Below, piece after piece: positions 11,038 through 24,083 of a DNA stretch of 64,000 nucleotides. The notes beneath the pieces were generated by a model. The model ran no database searches, had not been told where the DNA came from, and worked only from the letters and a program-made list of their open reading frames with translations. Position 1 is the first letter of the stretch; each line of letters opens with the position of its first letter. Source of the DNA: Sweltsa coloradensis (lineage: Eukaryota; Arthropoda; Insecta; Plecoptera; Chloroperlidae); the NCBI GenBank assembly GCA_024449915.1, contig JAMZAV010002000.1, positions 1 through 64,000 of the forward strand, written 5' to 3'. Both the position numbers and the translations under genes were made by a program.

Positions 11038-11995
11038 AAATGGCTTGGAGATATTGATGAAATGTCTTAATTTCTATTTGACCCCCCCCCCCCCCCCAAA
11101 CAGTGTCATTACGGCGTCCACTCAAAACAGTCCTCAAAATTCGGATTCGTACCGAAAAAAGTTAATAAATTTCAATGACTTATCAAGGTTTAGATTATAA
11201 AACTCAACTTCCCCCCCCCCCCCCCAACCATCTTCATCACCAATCAACACTTTGTCCTCTCGATTCCCTCGTTGTGTTCGTTGAGGCTAAACACATGTAT
11301 TTCCCAGAACAAAAAAATTGACTTTGGCCCCCCGCCTCCCCCTCCCTTCCAAAAGACCGCTGCTGCCTAACCCTAAAGGAAGTCTGTCCCAAAATGTTGT
11401 CCATGTCGCCCCCATGGACATTGCCCTCTTTGGCATATTATAAAATGCAATTATAATGGCTTGAAGATATTGATGAAATGTCATAATTTCTATTTCAAAA
11501 TCCCCCCCCCCCCCCCCCCCCCAAACAGTGTCATAGCAGCGTCCAGTCAAAACAGTCCTCAAAATTCGGATTCGTACCGAAAAAAGTTATAATCAAGGTT
11601 TAGATATTATAAAACTCGACTTCCCACCCCCCCCAACCCCCTCCATCACCCTCACCATGCACTTTGTCCTCTCGATTCCCTAGTTGTGTTCGTTGAGGCT
11701 AAACACATGTACTTCCCAGAACAAAAAAATTTACTTTGCCCCCCCCCCCCCTTCCAAAAGACCGCTGCTGCCCAACCCTAAAGGAAGTCTGTCCCAAAAT
11801 GTTGTCCATGTCGCCCCCATGGACATTGCCCTCTTTGGCGTATTATAAAATGCAATTATCCTTCTGGTTGACGTCCTTTGATAACCTGGTTGTGTTCACT
11901 GAGGCAAAAACCTTGTATTTTTTAAAACCAAACATTCGTCTTGGTCCCCCCCCCCCCACAACCACCCCACTGCCCAACCCAAAAGGAAGTCGCTA
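11038..11995. repeat. ~417-bp tandem duplication with poly-C tracts
   Basis: Unit 1 starts at 11038 ('aatggcttggagatattg') and unit 2 at 11455. Each has two poly-C runs, 'aaacagtgtcat', 'ttcggattcgtaccgaaaaaag' and 'ggaagtctgtcccaaaatg'. A partial, more diverged third unit spans about 11860-11995. The C runs differ in length between units. No coding support. Confidence 0.85.
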
Positions 11996-11999
11996 GTAC

Positions 12000-12500
12000 G
12001 AAACATATAATTGTGCCCGATCGGACGTAAATTGCCCGAGATATAGATAGTTGTTTAAAAAACATTGCAAAATAGAATTTCTATTACAAATTTTGACTAC
12101 TCAAAATCGACCATTTTAGAAACATTTGACTTGTATTAAATGGCCAAAGTCGAGCACGCATACCCTTAAATAATTGTAGATTTTGTCAATTTTGAAGTAG
12201 GGCCTAATTGTAATTTATTTTCGATATATTAATAACATCGGCAGACCTCGTTGAAGGTCCATATGTTGAGTTTTGCATTGATTGATTTTTTAAAGTGGGT
12301 AGTACATTCTTAGCACCTCCCCCCTTCTATGCCTTGCCACTCATTTCGCCGTACACATGGCTTTTCACAACAAATTTAAATTACTATATAATGTTATTTA
12401 CACATGAACACAAAAGTATGTACACGAATGACGTACCACAATCGGTAGCATGTAGGTTGATTAACGATACATAAAAATTTCATAACAATGCAATATGAAA
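12000..12500. other. No gene or recognisable element
   Basis: AT-rich, no ORF, no repeat boundary seen. Confidence 0.4.
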
Positions 12501-12507
12501 AAAAGTA

Positions 12508-12585
12508 TCGGACTGACCGTGTCTCGAACCCACGCCGACCGCGTGATAACTCGGCATCTTGACCACTCGCCTAAACTGCTGTGCG
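12508..12585 (-). repeat. tRNA-like sequence (probable SINE head)
   Basis: The minus strand reads an A-box-like GGCGAGTGGTCAAGATG and a B-box GGTTCGAGAC about 30 bases apart, resembling Leu/Ser tRNA. The acceptor ends do not pair well, so I regard it as tRNA-derived rather than a working gene. Confidence 0.5.
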
Positions 12586-13410
12586 GATAAGTGCTGAGTA
12601 ATAACTGTAGCGTATATCAAACCAAATAAAAAAAATTGTAAAAACTAGGGAGAAAGAATAAAAAGCTTGGCTCAACTTTTATATCTCACAGCATTCACAG
12701 CCGAAGACTTTTGAAGGAGAGCTTGGCTGCCGTTTTTTTTTTTTTTTTTTTAATTTTATTGGGTTGGATATTACATATTTTTGTTGTTCGTTTGCTATCA
12801 AGGTGTGAATGATGGACTTTGAATGATTAAATTTGTTAAGTTCAAAGTTGTTTTTTGACATTTTTGGGCCCACGGTCCTCCCAAAGATACCCTTTGTGTT
12901 TTATGCACTAGATATTTATAATGGTTAAGAGCATGTTTAATTTCAAGCTTGTACAAATTACTACGCCTGAGTAATTACGCGTTTTGATTTTGATTTTCCC
13001 CGGTCCCAATTGCCCAGTTTTGGTTATATGAGGTACATCTGAGTGTGGCCCAAGTTTCAAAGTTCTAAGATGAACCGTTTTCTCAGTAAAGCGTATTATT
13101 CATAAGAGTACGGAATTACCTACTTTTGAAAATTTTGATTTTCTCCGGTACCCGTTACCCAATTTTGCTTTCCATATTCAAAAGTGATAAAGAATGAGAG
13201 ATATCAAAATGTATTCCACGTTTGGAACATCTCAGTTGTAGCGTTTTCTTTGAATGATTCATTTCTTAAAGTTCCCTGTTACCCGATTTTGGTTTTGAAA
13301 GCAAAAGTCACTGCGTCTGAAGTACATGTACATCTAAGTGTGGTCCAAGTTTCATAGTTCTAAGATTTACCGTTTTCTCTGTAGGCTAAATTAATCTCCG
13401 CAGAGAACTC

Positions 13411-13462
13411 CTAGCCAGCCAGCCACCAGCCACCCGCCCACCCACCTAGCCACCAGCCAGCC
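13411..13462. repeat. CCA/GCCAGCC-type microsatellite
   Basis: A run of ccagccagccaccagccacc-type units, interrupted. Confidence 0.7.
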
Positions 13463-13652
13463 AAAAGGAATTTGACGATGTTGAGTTGAGAGCCTTTTTT
13501 AACACAGAATGAGTTGTCGGATCAGGTTGATTTTTTTTTTGGTATGTCATGGACCACATACCAGGTCATATACCGAGTTTCAAGATTGTTACTCTTTCGG
13601 GGCGGCGTGTGCAGATAGCTGAAAACCCCCCAACTCTGGTAGCTGTATACAG

Positions 13653-14240
13653 TAGGGTGGGCCGAAAAAAATCATTTTTTTTTTAAGTCGTAATACCGCG
13701 GAAAAGTTGCGAATTGTGGAGACAAAAAAAATATAAAAAAATTAAAGAAATCGGTTCATATTTTCTGGTCGCACATGTGCTCTATAAAGTTTTCCAAAAT
13801 TTTGAAAAATTCACATTTTTACGATAATTTTTAATATTTTTAACATAGAAGAAAATTGAAAATTTGAAGAATTCGAGCTATTACATTCGGGAAGAGGCTA
13901 ATTTAAAAATGTTAAAAATTATCGTAAAAATGTGAATTTTTCAAAATTTTGGAAATGTTTAGAGCACATACGCGACCGGAAGATATAAACCGATTTTTTA
14001 ATTTTTTTACCCTTTTTAGTAATCCCAATTCGCAACTTTTCCGCGGTATAACAACAAAAAAGATAAAAAAAAATAATCAAATTTTTCTAAATTTTGGAAA
14101 ACTTAGCAGAGCACATGCGCGACCGGAAGATATGAACCGATTTTTTTATTTTTTATTTTATATTTTAGTCTCCACAATTCGCAACTTTCCCGCGGTATAA
14201 CGACTTTAAAAAAATAAAAGTTGTTTTTAGGCCCACCCTA
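13653..14240. mobile_element. hAT-like MITE, 588 bp, with 8-bp TSD
   Basis: Perfect terminal inverted repeats TAGGGTGGGCC and GGCCCACCCTA, flanked by direct copies of GTATACAG (13645-13652 and 14241-14248). The TSD fits the hAT target pattern nTnnnnAn. The interior is itself largely palindromic (blocks 'ccgcggaaaagttgcgaatt', 'gaaaaattcacatttttacg'). No transposase, so non-autonomous. Confidence 0.85.
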
Positions 14241-14248
14241 GTATACAG

Positions 14249-15684
14249 GGCTGGAGTTCGTGTCGCCTAAGCAGTCGCATCCGCTTGTCTGCCGGGCGAC
14301 GACCGTCGCCCTAGATACGCGCGTTGGAAATTGCATCGCAAAGAATAAGAAAATCAGATCATAAACATATTTTTTCGGCGCTTAGTATGTGAAAACGAAG
14401 GTGTGAAATGTTGTTTTTCGGAATCCTCGAACCAGTTCTGAATTAATTAATAGACCAACAAAGTGAACCCAACCTCTAGAGGCATACCCGTTTTATGACG
14501 TTTAATATTTGCATGCAACTGTAAAAAGTTGATTTTTCTATGCAAAATGGGCACGCATGCTAATTTTGTCGGTCCCCCTTCTACCCCTCAAACGTAACCA
14601 AATGCGTGATGTTTGGTATGACAATTTCCGTAAAGATCGAGAAGAGTGTTTTTTGCCATTCGTGAATTTTACCTTGAATGCAAAGTTCAACTTTCAAAAA
14701 GTGTCCCGGACCGAACTCGAAGGCTTCCACCTAGCCCGGGTTAGAACATAGGTTCTCAAGACAATGTTATTTAAATACCTTCATCCTTCCGCTATATTAA
14801 AGAGCCTTGGTTGTTCCAAATCGAACAGAGGAAAGCCAATATTTTAGACTTTTAAAGTTGCACCGGAAAATTGTAAAAAAATTAAACTTTTTCCGACTTT
14901 GGGATTTTTTTCCGCGCAATCGGCAAAAGATATCGGCACATTTTTTTTCCTTACGCGTTCACCATTTCTTTGAAATTTGGAATTGACAAATCTCGGGGCT
15001 CTACCGCGCACATAAAATTTTTAGAAAATTTAAAACGGAAAATCCAAACTATGTCCAAAAATAAGAAAACGGGTCGTTTCCAAACATGCCCTCGAAGGTT
15101 TCGGGTGCGTATTGGAAATGTCCACGCGTGGGAAGACGAAATTTAAAATTAGGATTTTTTTTCATTTTTTTCTCATCCGGTAAAAAAGTGCTCTCTCCAA
15201 AACGGCACGCGAGCCAAAATGTTCATCGTCGCCAAGGCCAAAGTATGCGAGCGGGTCCAAAACCCTTGGCGATGCCTGTACCCGGAAAGATTCCGAACGC
15301 ACCGGTACCGTCGACGTTCGGGTGCGATGCCCACTTTGGGCGCGGCAACCGTGAATCAAAAAAAAAAATTGTTTTCCGCGCCGAGATCGTGTTATTCAAG
15401 ACTATAGAGATGGCAGATAAATATATTTGTGAGTCTTCCCTATTGTTTCGGGGTTGTTTTACTGAAAATGTATGAAAAACTAGGAATTTTGCATTATTAT
15501 TGTTTTAATTGATTTTTAAGTATACTTTTTTATTTATTGACTACATAAACTTATTTTATTTTATGCTGATATAATGCTAAAAGCAATAAATTAATTTTTT
15601 CTTGAGCGCTGCATGCTATTTTGCATAGGAAAATGGCTTACCGGTACTGATATTAGGCCTAGGGCTGTATAGTGTTATTCATAA
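14249..15684. other. No supported gene
   Basis: The longest frame is a 129-codon ORF at 15086-15475 that overlaps other frames on both strands and shows no motif. No terminal repeats found. Confidence 0.45.
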
Positions 15685-16924
15685 CTAAGGAAACGCCAAA
15701 GTCGTTGTTAAACGAGTGAGTGAGCCATGTGTTGAGTACCCGGTAACGTTCTCTTTGCTCCTTCTATCTAAGGCTAACCGTTAGGTCCTAATGCGCCACT
15801 CTAGCCTAGGGGATGTGGGAGGAAAGTCCAATAATGGTCAGAACCAGCCACGGGTAGGGGGAGGAAAGATTTTTTTTCATGTCATGGTCGTCATCGTTTG
15901 TTATCATCATCATGTTGTCTTGGCTATTGTCGTTGGGGTGGTGGTCAAGGTAAGGTGGAAGGGTTCCCGAAACGACTGCCAACTCACTCTGCTACAATAA
16001 TGATTTAAATTGAACATTCAAAATGCGAATCGTGCTCAAAACGTATTAACGTGAAACATTAACAAATTTCCAAGATAAAACAAAATCACCTAATTTTTAT
16101 TTCCCATTTAACACCCTTCAAAAATAATATGTGGGTGTAAAAATATAAAATAGATCTAACCAACGGGCATCGAACCCCGGCCCTCTGAGCGGTATGCTAA
16201 ATGCTTACCACTATGCAATGCCAGCTCCACAGATCCCGTCCCGCTATAGCTGCTACTAAACAAATGCCATCGATATTTTTAAAAATCACATCTTTATTTA
16301 TTGTAGGATTAAACCGCAACTCGTACCGGATGTCTGTTAAAATTTCAGCGAAATCTGTTCGGCGGTTCGGCTGATTTTCGACATACAGACAGACAGACAG
16401 ACAGACAGAATCACAGAATGAGAGCCGTTTGAGTTAAATGGAGACACTCAGTCGCTCCGCTCCCTCGTTTAACTAGGGAAACGCCAAAGTCGTTGTTAAA
16501 CGAGTGAGTGAGCCAAGTGTTCTGACTTCTAAAACTGGTCTGTCTGGTCACCTTATTTAAACTGGAACTCACTCTGGAACAATAATTATTTAAATTGAAC
16601 ATTCAAGATGCGAATCGTGTTCAAAACGTATTAGCGTGAAACTTTAACAAATTTCCAAGATAAAACAAAATCACCTAATTTTTATTTCCAATTTAACACC
16701 CCTTAAAAATAACATGTAAGTGTACAAATATAAAAAAGTTCTACCTAACGGGCCCCGAACCCCGTCCCTCCGTGTGGTAAGTTAAATGCTTACCACTAGG
16801 CCATGCAATTCAGGTACAACTCCTCCCACTAGCTACTACTAAACAAATGGTATCAATATTTTTAATACTCACATTTTGATTTATTGTAGGAATAAATCGC
16901 AATGGATCTAGCTGATTTTGTTAA

Positions 16925-17567
16925 AGGGGTATTAAACCGCTAAACTCAAAAAATATATTTCATTCAGGCTAACTAATTATGAATTTAGCAACTAACAGAA
17001 AAATTATTGGGGCCACCATGACCTCCCAAACAATTGTCAAACATGACATTTTTCGAGCTAGGTCCCATCGGCAAAAATCTCCCATAAGAAATAACATGAG
17101 GACGATCTTTATGCCCCGTGACCTTGGAGGATTTTGATCCAAAAAAATATTGGCCATTATTGACGTACTCGACAGCCTTTTCTGTAAATTCTCTATATTT
17201 TGTTTCGTAATTTGGGCAAGTAGTTTGGTCAAATTATGCTGATTACCAAGATGGGGTGTGATTTTGGAATGCATATTTTTGCGTGTTTGAGGGTATATTT
17301 GGGCACAGTTTCAAGACACAATGTTGTAAAGGGGCATTTTAGATTGGTACTATGCTCTAGTATCTATGTGGACCAAAGAAGAAGCAGGTCAAAGCCGATT
17401 TAGGAAATTTTCCAAAACACCAATTTTTGCCAATTTCTGGATTAAAAAAATTAAAAAATTCGTGTTAAATCACAGTTACAAGAAATAATTTTTTTAACGG
17501 TCATTTAAGTGTAGTATTGTGCTATAGATCACGTGGTAAAAAATAATTTTAGGGGTTTTTAGCCCCT
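16925..17567. mobile_element. 643-bp TTAA-flanked MITE, copy 1
   Basis: The element runs AGGGGTATTAAACC...AGCCCCT with TTAA on both sides (16921-16924 and 17568-17571). It interrupts the 'gattttgttaacagttc' word present intact in the other array units, so the insertion point and TSD are certain. The imperfect TIRs start AGGGG. TTAA target duplication points to a piggyBac-like non-autonomous element. A 101-codon minus-strand frame is not convincing (see rejected items). Confidence 0.9.
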
Positions 17568-18355
17568 TTAACAGTTCTCAGTAAACTCGTACCGGATGTC
17601 TGTCAAAAATTTCAGCGCAATCTGTTCAGCGGTTCGGCTGATTTTCGACGTACAGACAGACAGACAGACAGATAGACACACACAGAATCACAGAATGAGA
17701 GCCGTTTGAGTTCAATGGAGACACTTAGTCGCTCCGCTCCCTCGTTTAACTAGGGAAACGCCAAAGTCGTTGTTAAACGAGTGAGTTAGCCAAGTGTTTT
17801 GACTTCTAAAACCGGACCGTCTGGTCACCTTACAGGAACTCACTCTGCTTGCCACAATAATTATTTAAATTGAACATTCAATATGCGAATCGTATTCAAA
17901 ACGTATTAGCGTGAAACATTAACAAATTTCCAAGATAAAACAAAATCACCTAATTTTTATTTCCGATTGAACACCCCTCAAAAATAATATGTGGGTGTAA
18001 AAATAAAAAAAAGTTAGAACTGACGGGTATCGAACCCCATCTATCCGTGCGGTAGGCTAAATGGTTACCACTAGGCCATGCAGGCAACGTCAACCTTGTC
18101 CCGCTAACTGCTACGAAACAAATGCCATTGATATTATAAAAAATCACATTTTTATTTATTGTAGGCTTAAATCGCAATGGGTCTAGCTGATTTTGTTAAC
18201 TGTTCTTAGTAAACTCGTACCGGATGTCTGTTTAAAATTTCAGCGCAATCTGTTCAGCAGTTCAGCTGATTTTCGACATACAGACACACAGAATCACAGA
18301 ATGAGAGCCGTTTGAGTTGAATGGAGACACTCAGTTGCTCCGCTCCCCCGTTTAA

Positions 18356-18537
18356 CTAGGAAACGCCAAAGTCGTTGTTTAACGAGTGAGTAAGCCAAGT
18401 GTTGAGTAACCGGGAACATCCCCTTTCCACCTCTATACCTAAGGCTGGATCGAGCCCAGTACGGGAAATGATACCGGGTACTCAACACATGGCTCACTCA
18501 CTCGTATAACAACGACTTTGGCGTCTCCCTTGTTATT
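18356..18537. repeat. Foldback segment of a type-a array unit (example)
   Basis: Arms of about 60 bp (18356-18416 and 18474-18534) are inverted copies: CTAGG(G)AAACGCC...GAGTAACCGG against CCGGGTACTC...GGCGTCTCCC. Equivalent structures occur in units starting at 19048, 20573, 21288 and 22574 and in the isolated unit at 4516. Confidence 0.85.
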
Positions 18538-18691
18538 TAAATTGAACATTTAAAATGTAAATCTTGTTCAAAACGTATTAGCGTAAAACATTAACAAATT
18601 TCCAAGATAAAACAAAATCACCTAATTTTTATTTCCCATTTAACACCCCTCTTAAATAATATGTGGGTGTAAAAATATAAAAAAGTTCGAG

Positions 18692-18762
18692 CTAACGGGT
18701 ATCGAACCCCAACCCTCCGTGCGGTAATCTAAATGCTTACCAATAGGCAATGCAAGCCACGT
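18692..18762 (-). repeat. tRNA-like block inside the array unit (example)
   Basis: In reverse complement it reads GCC(T)ATTGGTAAGCATTTAG as an A box and GGTTCGATACC as a B box, spaced as in a tRNA. Homologous blocks lie in every unit (for example about 16160-16225, 18020-18085, 19380-19450, 20225-20295). The block implies an old pol III promoter or tRNA-derived SINE built into the satellite. Cloverleaf pairing is imperfect. Confidence 0.65.
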
Positions 18763-18951
18763 AATTATCGTCCCACTAGCTGCTACTAAACAAATGCTAT
18801 CGATATTTTAAAAAATCACATTTTTATTTATTGTAGGATTAAATCGCAATGGATCTAGCTGATTTTGTTAGCAGTTCTCAGTAAACTCTTACCGGATGTA
18901 TGTTTAAAATTTCAGCGCAATCTGTTCAGCGGTTCGGCTGATTTTCGACGT

Positions 18952-18984
<33 letters not shown>

Positions 18985-21900
18985 ATCACAGAATGCGAAC
19001 CGTTCGAGTTGAATGGAGACACTCGGTCGCTCCGCTCCCTCGTTTAACTAGGGAGACGCCAAAGTCGTTGTTAAACGAGTGAGTGAGTGAGCCAAGTGTT
19101 GAGTACCCGGAAACATCCCCTTTCCTCCCCTATACCTAAGGATCTAGCCCAGGTTGAGGAATGATACCGGGTACTCAACACATGGCTCACTCACTCGTTT
19201 AACAACGACTTTGGCGTTCCCCTAGATATTTAAATTGAACATTTGAAATGCGAATCGTGTTCAAAACGTATTAGCGTGAAACATTAACAAATTTCCAAGA
19301 TAAAACAAAATCACCTAAGTTTTATTTCCCATTTAACACCCCTCAAAAATAATATGTGGGTGTAAAAATATAAAAACGTTCGAGCTAACAGGTATCGAAC
19401 CTCAACCCTCCGTGTGGTAGGCTAAATGCTTACCAATAGGCCATGCAAGCCACGTAGATGTGGTCCCGATAGCTGCTACTAAACAAATGCTATCGATATT
19501 TTAAAAATCACATTTTTAGTTATTGTAGGATTAAATCGCAATGGATCTAGTTGATTTTGTTAGCAGTTCTCAATAATTTCGTACCGGTTGTCTTTTTAAA
19601 ATTTTAGCCCAATCTGTTCAGCGGTTCGGCTGATTTTCGACGTACAGACAGATAGACAGACAGAATCACAGAATGAGAACCGTTCGAGTTGAATGGAGAC
19701 ACTCGGTCGCTCCGCTTACTCGGTTAACTAGGGAAACGCCAAAGTCGTTGTTAAACGAGTGAGTGCTCGCCATGTGTTGAGTACACGGTAACGTTCTCTT
19801 TCCTCCCCCTATCTAAGGCTAACCGTTAGGTCCTAATGCGCCACTCTAGTCTAGGGGATGTGGGAGAAATGTCCAATACTGGTCAGAACCAGCCAAGAAT
19901 AGGGGGAGGAAAGGGTTTTTTCATGTCATGGTCGTCATCGTTTGTTATCATCATCATGGTGTCTTGGCTATTGTCGTTGGGGTGGTGGTCAAGGTAAGGA
20001 GGAAGGGTCCCCGAAACGACTGCCAACTCACTCTGCAACAATAATTATTTATATTGAACATTCAAAATGCGAATCGTGTTCAAAACGTTTTAGCATTGAG
20101 TATATAACCATCCTTAGCGTGAATCATTAACAAATTTCCAAGATAAAACAAAATCAACTACTTTTTATTTCCCATTTAACGTCCCTCAAAAATAATATGT
20201 GGGTTTAAAAATATAAAAAAGTACTAACCAACGGGCATCGAACCCCCACCCTCCGTGCGGTAGGCTAAATGCTTACCACTATGCAATGCCAGGCACGCAG
20301 AACTCGTCCCGCTAGCTGCTTCTAAACAAATGCTGTCGATATTTTTAAAAATCACATTTTTATTTACTGTAGGCTTAAATCGCAATGGATCTAGCTGATT
20401 TTGTTAACAGTTTTCAGTAAACTCGTACCGGATGTCTGTTTAAAATTTCAGCGAAATCTGTTCAGCGGTTCGGCTGATTTTCGACGTTCATACAGACAGA
20501 CACACAGAATCACAGAATGAGAGCCGTTTGAGTTGAATGGAGACACTCAGTCGCTCCGCTCCCTCGTTTAAACTAGGGAAACGCCAAAGTCGTTGTCAAA
20601 CGAGTGAGTGAGCCAAGTGTTGAGTACTCGGGAACATTCCCTTTCCTCCCCTATACCTAAGGCTGGAGCGAGCCCAGTATGGGGAATGATCCCGAGTACT
20701 CAACACATGGCTCACTCACTCGTTTAACAACGACTTTGGCGTTTCTCTAGTTATTTAAATTTAACATTTAAAATGCGAATCGTGTTCAAAACGTATTAGC
20801 GTAAAACATTAACAAATTTCCAAGATGAAACAAAATTACCTAATTTTTATTTCCCATTTGACACTCCTCAAAAATAATATGTGGATGAAAAAATATAAAA
20901 AAAGTTCGAACTAACAGGCATCGAACCCCAACCCTCCGTGCGGTAGGCCAAATGCTTACCACTGTGCCATGTCAGCCACGCAGATCTCGTCCCGCTAGCT
21001 GCTACTGAACAAATGCTATCGATAATTTAAAAAATCACATTTTTATTAATTGTAGGCTTAAATCGCAATAAATCTAGCTGATTTTGTTAACAGTTCTCAG
21101 TAAACTCGTACCGGATGTCTGTTTAACATTTCAGCGAAATCTGTTTAGTGGTTCGGCTGATTTTCGACGTACAGACAGACAGACACGCAGAATGAGAGCC
21201 GTTTGAGTTGAATGGAAACACTCGGTCGCTCCGATCCCTCGTTTAACAATTTTAGTCAATTTTAAAGATGCCTAGATTAACAGGTTACTAGGGAAACGCC
21301 AAAGTCGTTGTTAAACGAGTGAGTGAGTGAGCCAAGTGTTGAGTACCCGGGAGCATTCTCTTTCCTCCCCTATACCTAAGGATCTAGCCCACTATGAGGA
21401 ATGATACCGGGTACTCAACACATGGCTCACTCACTCGAATAACAACGACTTAGGCGTTTCCCTAGTTATATAAATTGAACATTTGAAATGCAAATCGTAT
21501 TCAAAACGTATTAGCGTGAAACATTAACAAATATCCAAGATAAAACAAAATCACCTTAGTTTTATTTCCCATTTAACACCCCTCCAAAATATAATGTGGG
21601 TGTAAAAATATAAAAAAAGTTCGAGGTAACGGGTATCGAACCTTAACCCTCCGTGCGGTAGACTAAATGCTTACCAATAGGCCATGCAAGCCACATAGAT
21701 ATCGTCCCGCTAGCTGCTACAAAACAAATGCTATCGATATTTTAAAAATCACATTTTTATTTATTGTAGGATTAAATCGCAATGGATCTAGCTGATTTTG
21801 TTAGCAGTTCTCAGTAAACTCGTACTGGATGTCTGTTTAAAATTTCAGCTCAATCTGTTCAGCGGTTCGGCTGATTTTCGACGTACAGACAGACAGAATC

Positions 21901-23269
21901 ACAGAATGAGAGCCGTTCGAGTTGAATGGAGACACTCGGTCGCTCCGCTCCCTCGTTTAATTATTACTAGAGAAACGCCAAAGTCGTTGTTAAACGAGTG
22001 AGTTAGCCAAGTGTTTTGACTTCTAAAACCGGACCGTCTGGTCACCTTACAGGAACTCACTCTGCTTGCCACAATAATTATTTAAATTGAACATTCAATA
22101 TGCTTATCGTATTCAAAACGTATTAGCGTGAAACATTAACAAATTTCCAAGATAAAACAAAATCACCTAATTTTTATTTCCCATTGAACACCCCTCAAAA
22201 ATAATATGTGGGTATAAAAATATAAAAAAAGTTAGAACTGACGGGTATCGAACCCCATGCATCCGTGCGGTAGGCTAAATGGTTACCACTAGGCCATGCA
22301 GGCCACGTCAACTACGTCCCGCTAACTGCTACGAAACAAATGCCATTGATATTATTAAAAATCACATTTTTATTTATTGTAGGCTTAATTCGCAATGGAT
22401 CAAGCTGATTTTGTAAACAGTTCTCAGTAAACTTGTACCGGATGTCTGTTTAAAATTTCAGCGCAATCTGTTCAGCGGTTCGGCTGATTTTCGACGTACA
22501 GACAGACAGAATCACAGAATGAGAGCCGTTTGAGTTGAATGGAGACACTCAGTCGCTCCGCTCCCTCGTTTAACTAGGGAAACGCCAAAGTCGTTGTTAA
22601 ACGAGTGAGTGAGTGAGCCAAGTGTTGAGTACCCGGGAACATCCCCTTTCCTCCCATATACCCAAGGCTGGATCTAGCCCAGTATGAGGAATGATACCGG
22701 GTACTCAACACATGGCTCACTCATTCGTTTAACAACGACTTTGGCGTTTCCCTAGTTATTTAAATTGAACATTTGAAATGCGAATCGTGTTCAAAACGTA
22801 TTAGCGTGAAACATTAACAAATTTCCAAGATTAAACAAAATCATCTAAGTTTTATTTCCAATTTAACACCCCTCAAAAATAATATGTGGGTGTAAAAATA
22901 TAAAAAAGTTCGAGCTAACGGGTATCGAACCTCAACCCTCCGTGCGGTAGGCTAAATGCTAACCAATAGGCCATACAAGCCACGTAGATGTGGTCCCGCT
23001 AGCTGCTACTAAACAAATGCTATCGATATTTTAAAAATCACATTTTTATTTATTATAGGATTAAATCGCAATGGATCTACCTGATTTTGTTAACAGTTCT
23101 CAGTAAACTCGTACCGGATGTCTGTTTAAAATTTCAGCCCAATCTGTTCAGCGGTTCGGCTGATTTTCGACGTACAGACAGACAGACAGACAGAATCACA
23201 GAATGAGAACCGTTCGAGTTGAATGGAGACACTCGGTCGCTCCGCTCCCTCGTTTAATAAAGGGCAATT

Positions 23270-23790
23270 AAATCCAAAAGCCTTCTAGAAGTCAATCGTA
23301 CAAAATTTTTGGGGTAGAAGCTGCCAACATGGTTTTTATCTTCAGGCAATACTTCTTCATCTACCTATCAATGTTGGAAAGTCTACTTTGGGTAGAAGTA
23401 CCAAAAGGGTACCAAAAACCCAAATCTGGTACCACTTATTAAAATATTCAATTGCTTGCAAAATAAACATGCAAAAAATTTGAAAAAAAATCACAAATCG
23501 TAATAGATATCCAGGTTTAATAAGTGTAACCTACTTTTGGCCTACGTGTAGTTTCTAGGGCTATAGTGCCACTTTTATGTCAATTTTTGTTGCGTAATTT
23601 GTGTACCCAAATTTGTACATCAATATATCTCCTAATTGGAAAGATTTGGGATAGCAATATTTTACCAAAATCTGTCTATGTCTATGCAGAACACGCTTGC
23701 CAAATCGGGCCCAGTTTCAACATACCAATCGCCGGTTTTTAATTGTTTACTGAGACAATGCGCAACTAGATTTCTGTCGCGCTAATCCCC
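23270..23790. other. No gene or recognisable element
   Basis: Unique-looking AT-rich sequence following the array. No ORF. Confidence 0.4.
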
Positions 23791-23799
23791 TGCGGGTGC

Positions 23800-24000
23800 C
23801 GCCAGCATCAACCCGCGGCGCTGATTGGCTCTCGGCCTTGCTCACCTAGCCTCCCTACGCGGCCCACTCCACTCCGTCGTAAATAATCGTTGCGATTAGC
23901 AGTTTTTTTAATGGAAGTGTGCGTTGCTGACAGTGGATCTCGTTATAAAAACTAGCTAGGTATGTGATATACCTGCACTACGTCTACGTGATTTGAAGGT
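23800..24000 (+). promoter_or_regulatory. Possible promoter and first-exon region
   Basis: A GC-rich island contains GATTGGCT (inverted CCAAT box, 23823-23830). TATAAAAA follows at 23944-23951, then donor-like words CTAG/GTATGTG (near 23960) and GAAG/GTATGT (GT at 23999). A splice acceptor and cysteine-rich exon follow at 26827 on the same strand. This is pattern-based only; nothing proves transcription. Confidence 0.3.
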
Positions 24001-24083
24001 ATGTAATCACTTACATCTTAGGCTTATAATACTGTAAGCCCTACGCTAATGTGCTATGTTAAAAACATGGAACAAACTCTAAT

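Larger units (their letters stand above)
15685..23258 (+). repeat. Tandem array of ten 0.6-0.85 kb units
   Basis: Units start with CTAGGGAAACGCCAAAGTCG at 15685, 16473, 17750, 18356, 19048, 19728, 20573, 21288, 21967 and 22574; the array ends at about 23258. Each unit has an opening arm, an AT-rich core, a minus-strand tRNA-like block, a 'cagttctcagtaaactcgtac' segment, a variable (GACA)n run and 'gacactcggtcgctccgct'. Three subtypes differ in the first ~200 bp: (a) with the inverted arm CCGGGTACTCAACACATGG...CTAG (units 4, 5, 7, 8, 10); (b) with 'gtgttttgacttctaaaacc' or a close variant (2, 3, 9); (c) with 'taaggctaaccgttaggtcc' (1, 6). Unit 2 is lengthened by a 643-bp MITE. Confidence 0.92.

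Noticed and set aside
15086..15475. 129-codon ORF
   Set aside because: Competing frames overlap on both strands, there is no motif, and the region lacks other gene signals.
15685..23258. CRISPR-like array
   Set aside because: Units are 600-850 bp with diverged whole-unit similarity and no short repeat/spacer structure. The genome is eukaryotic.
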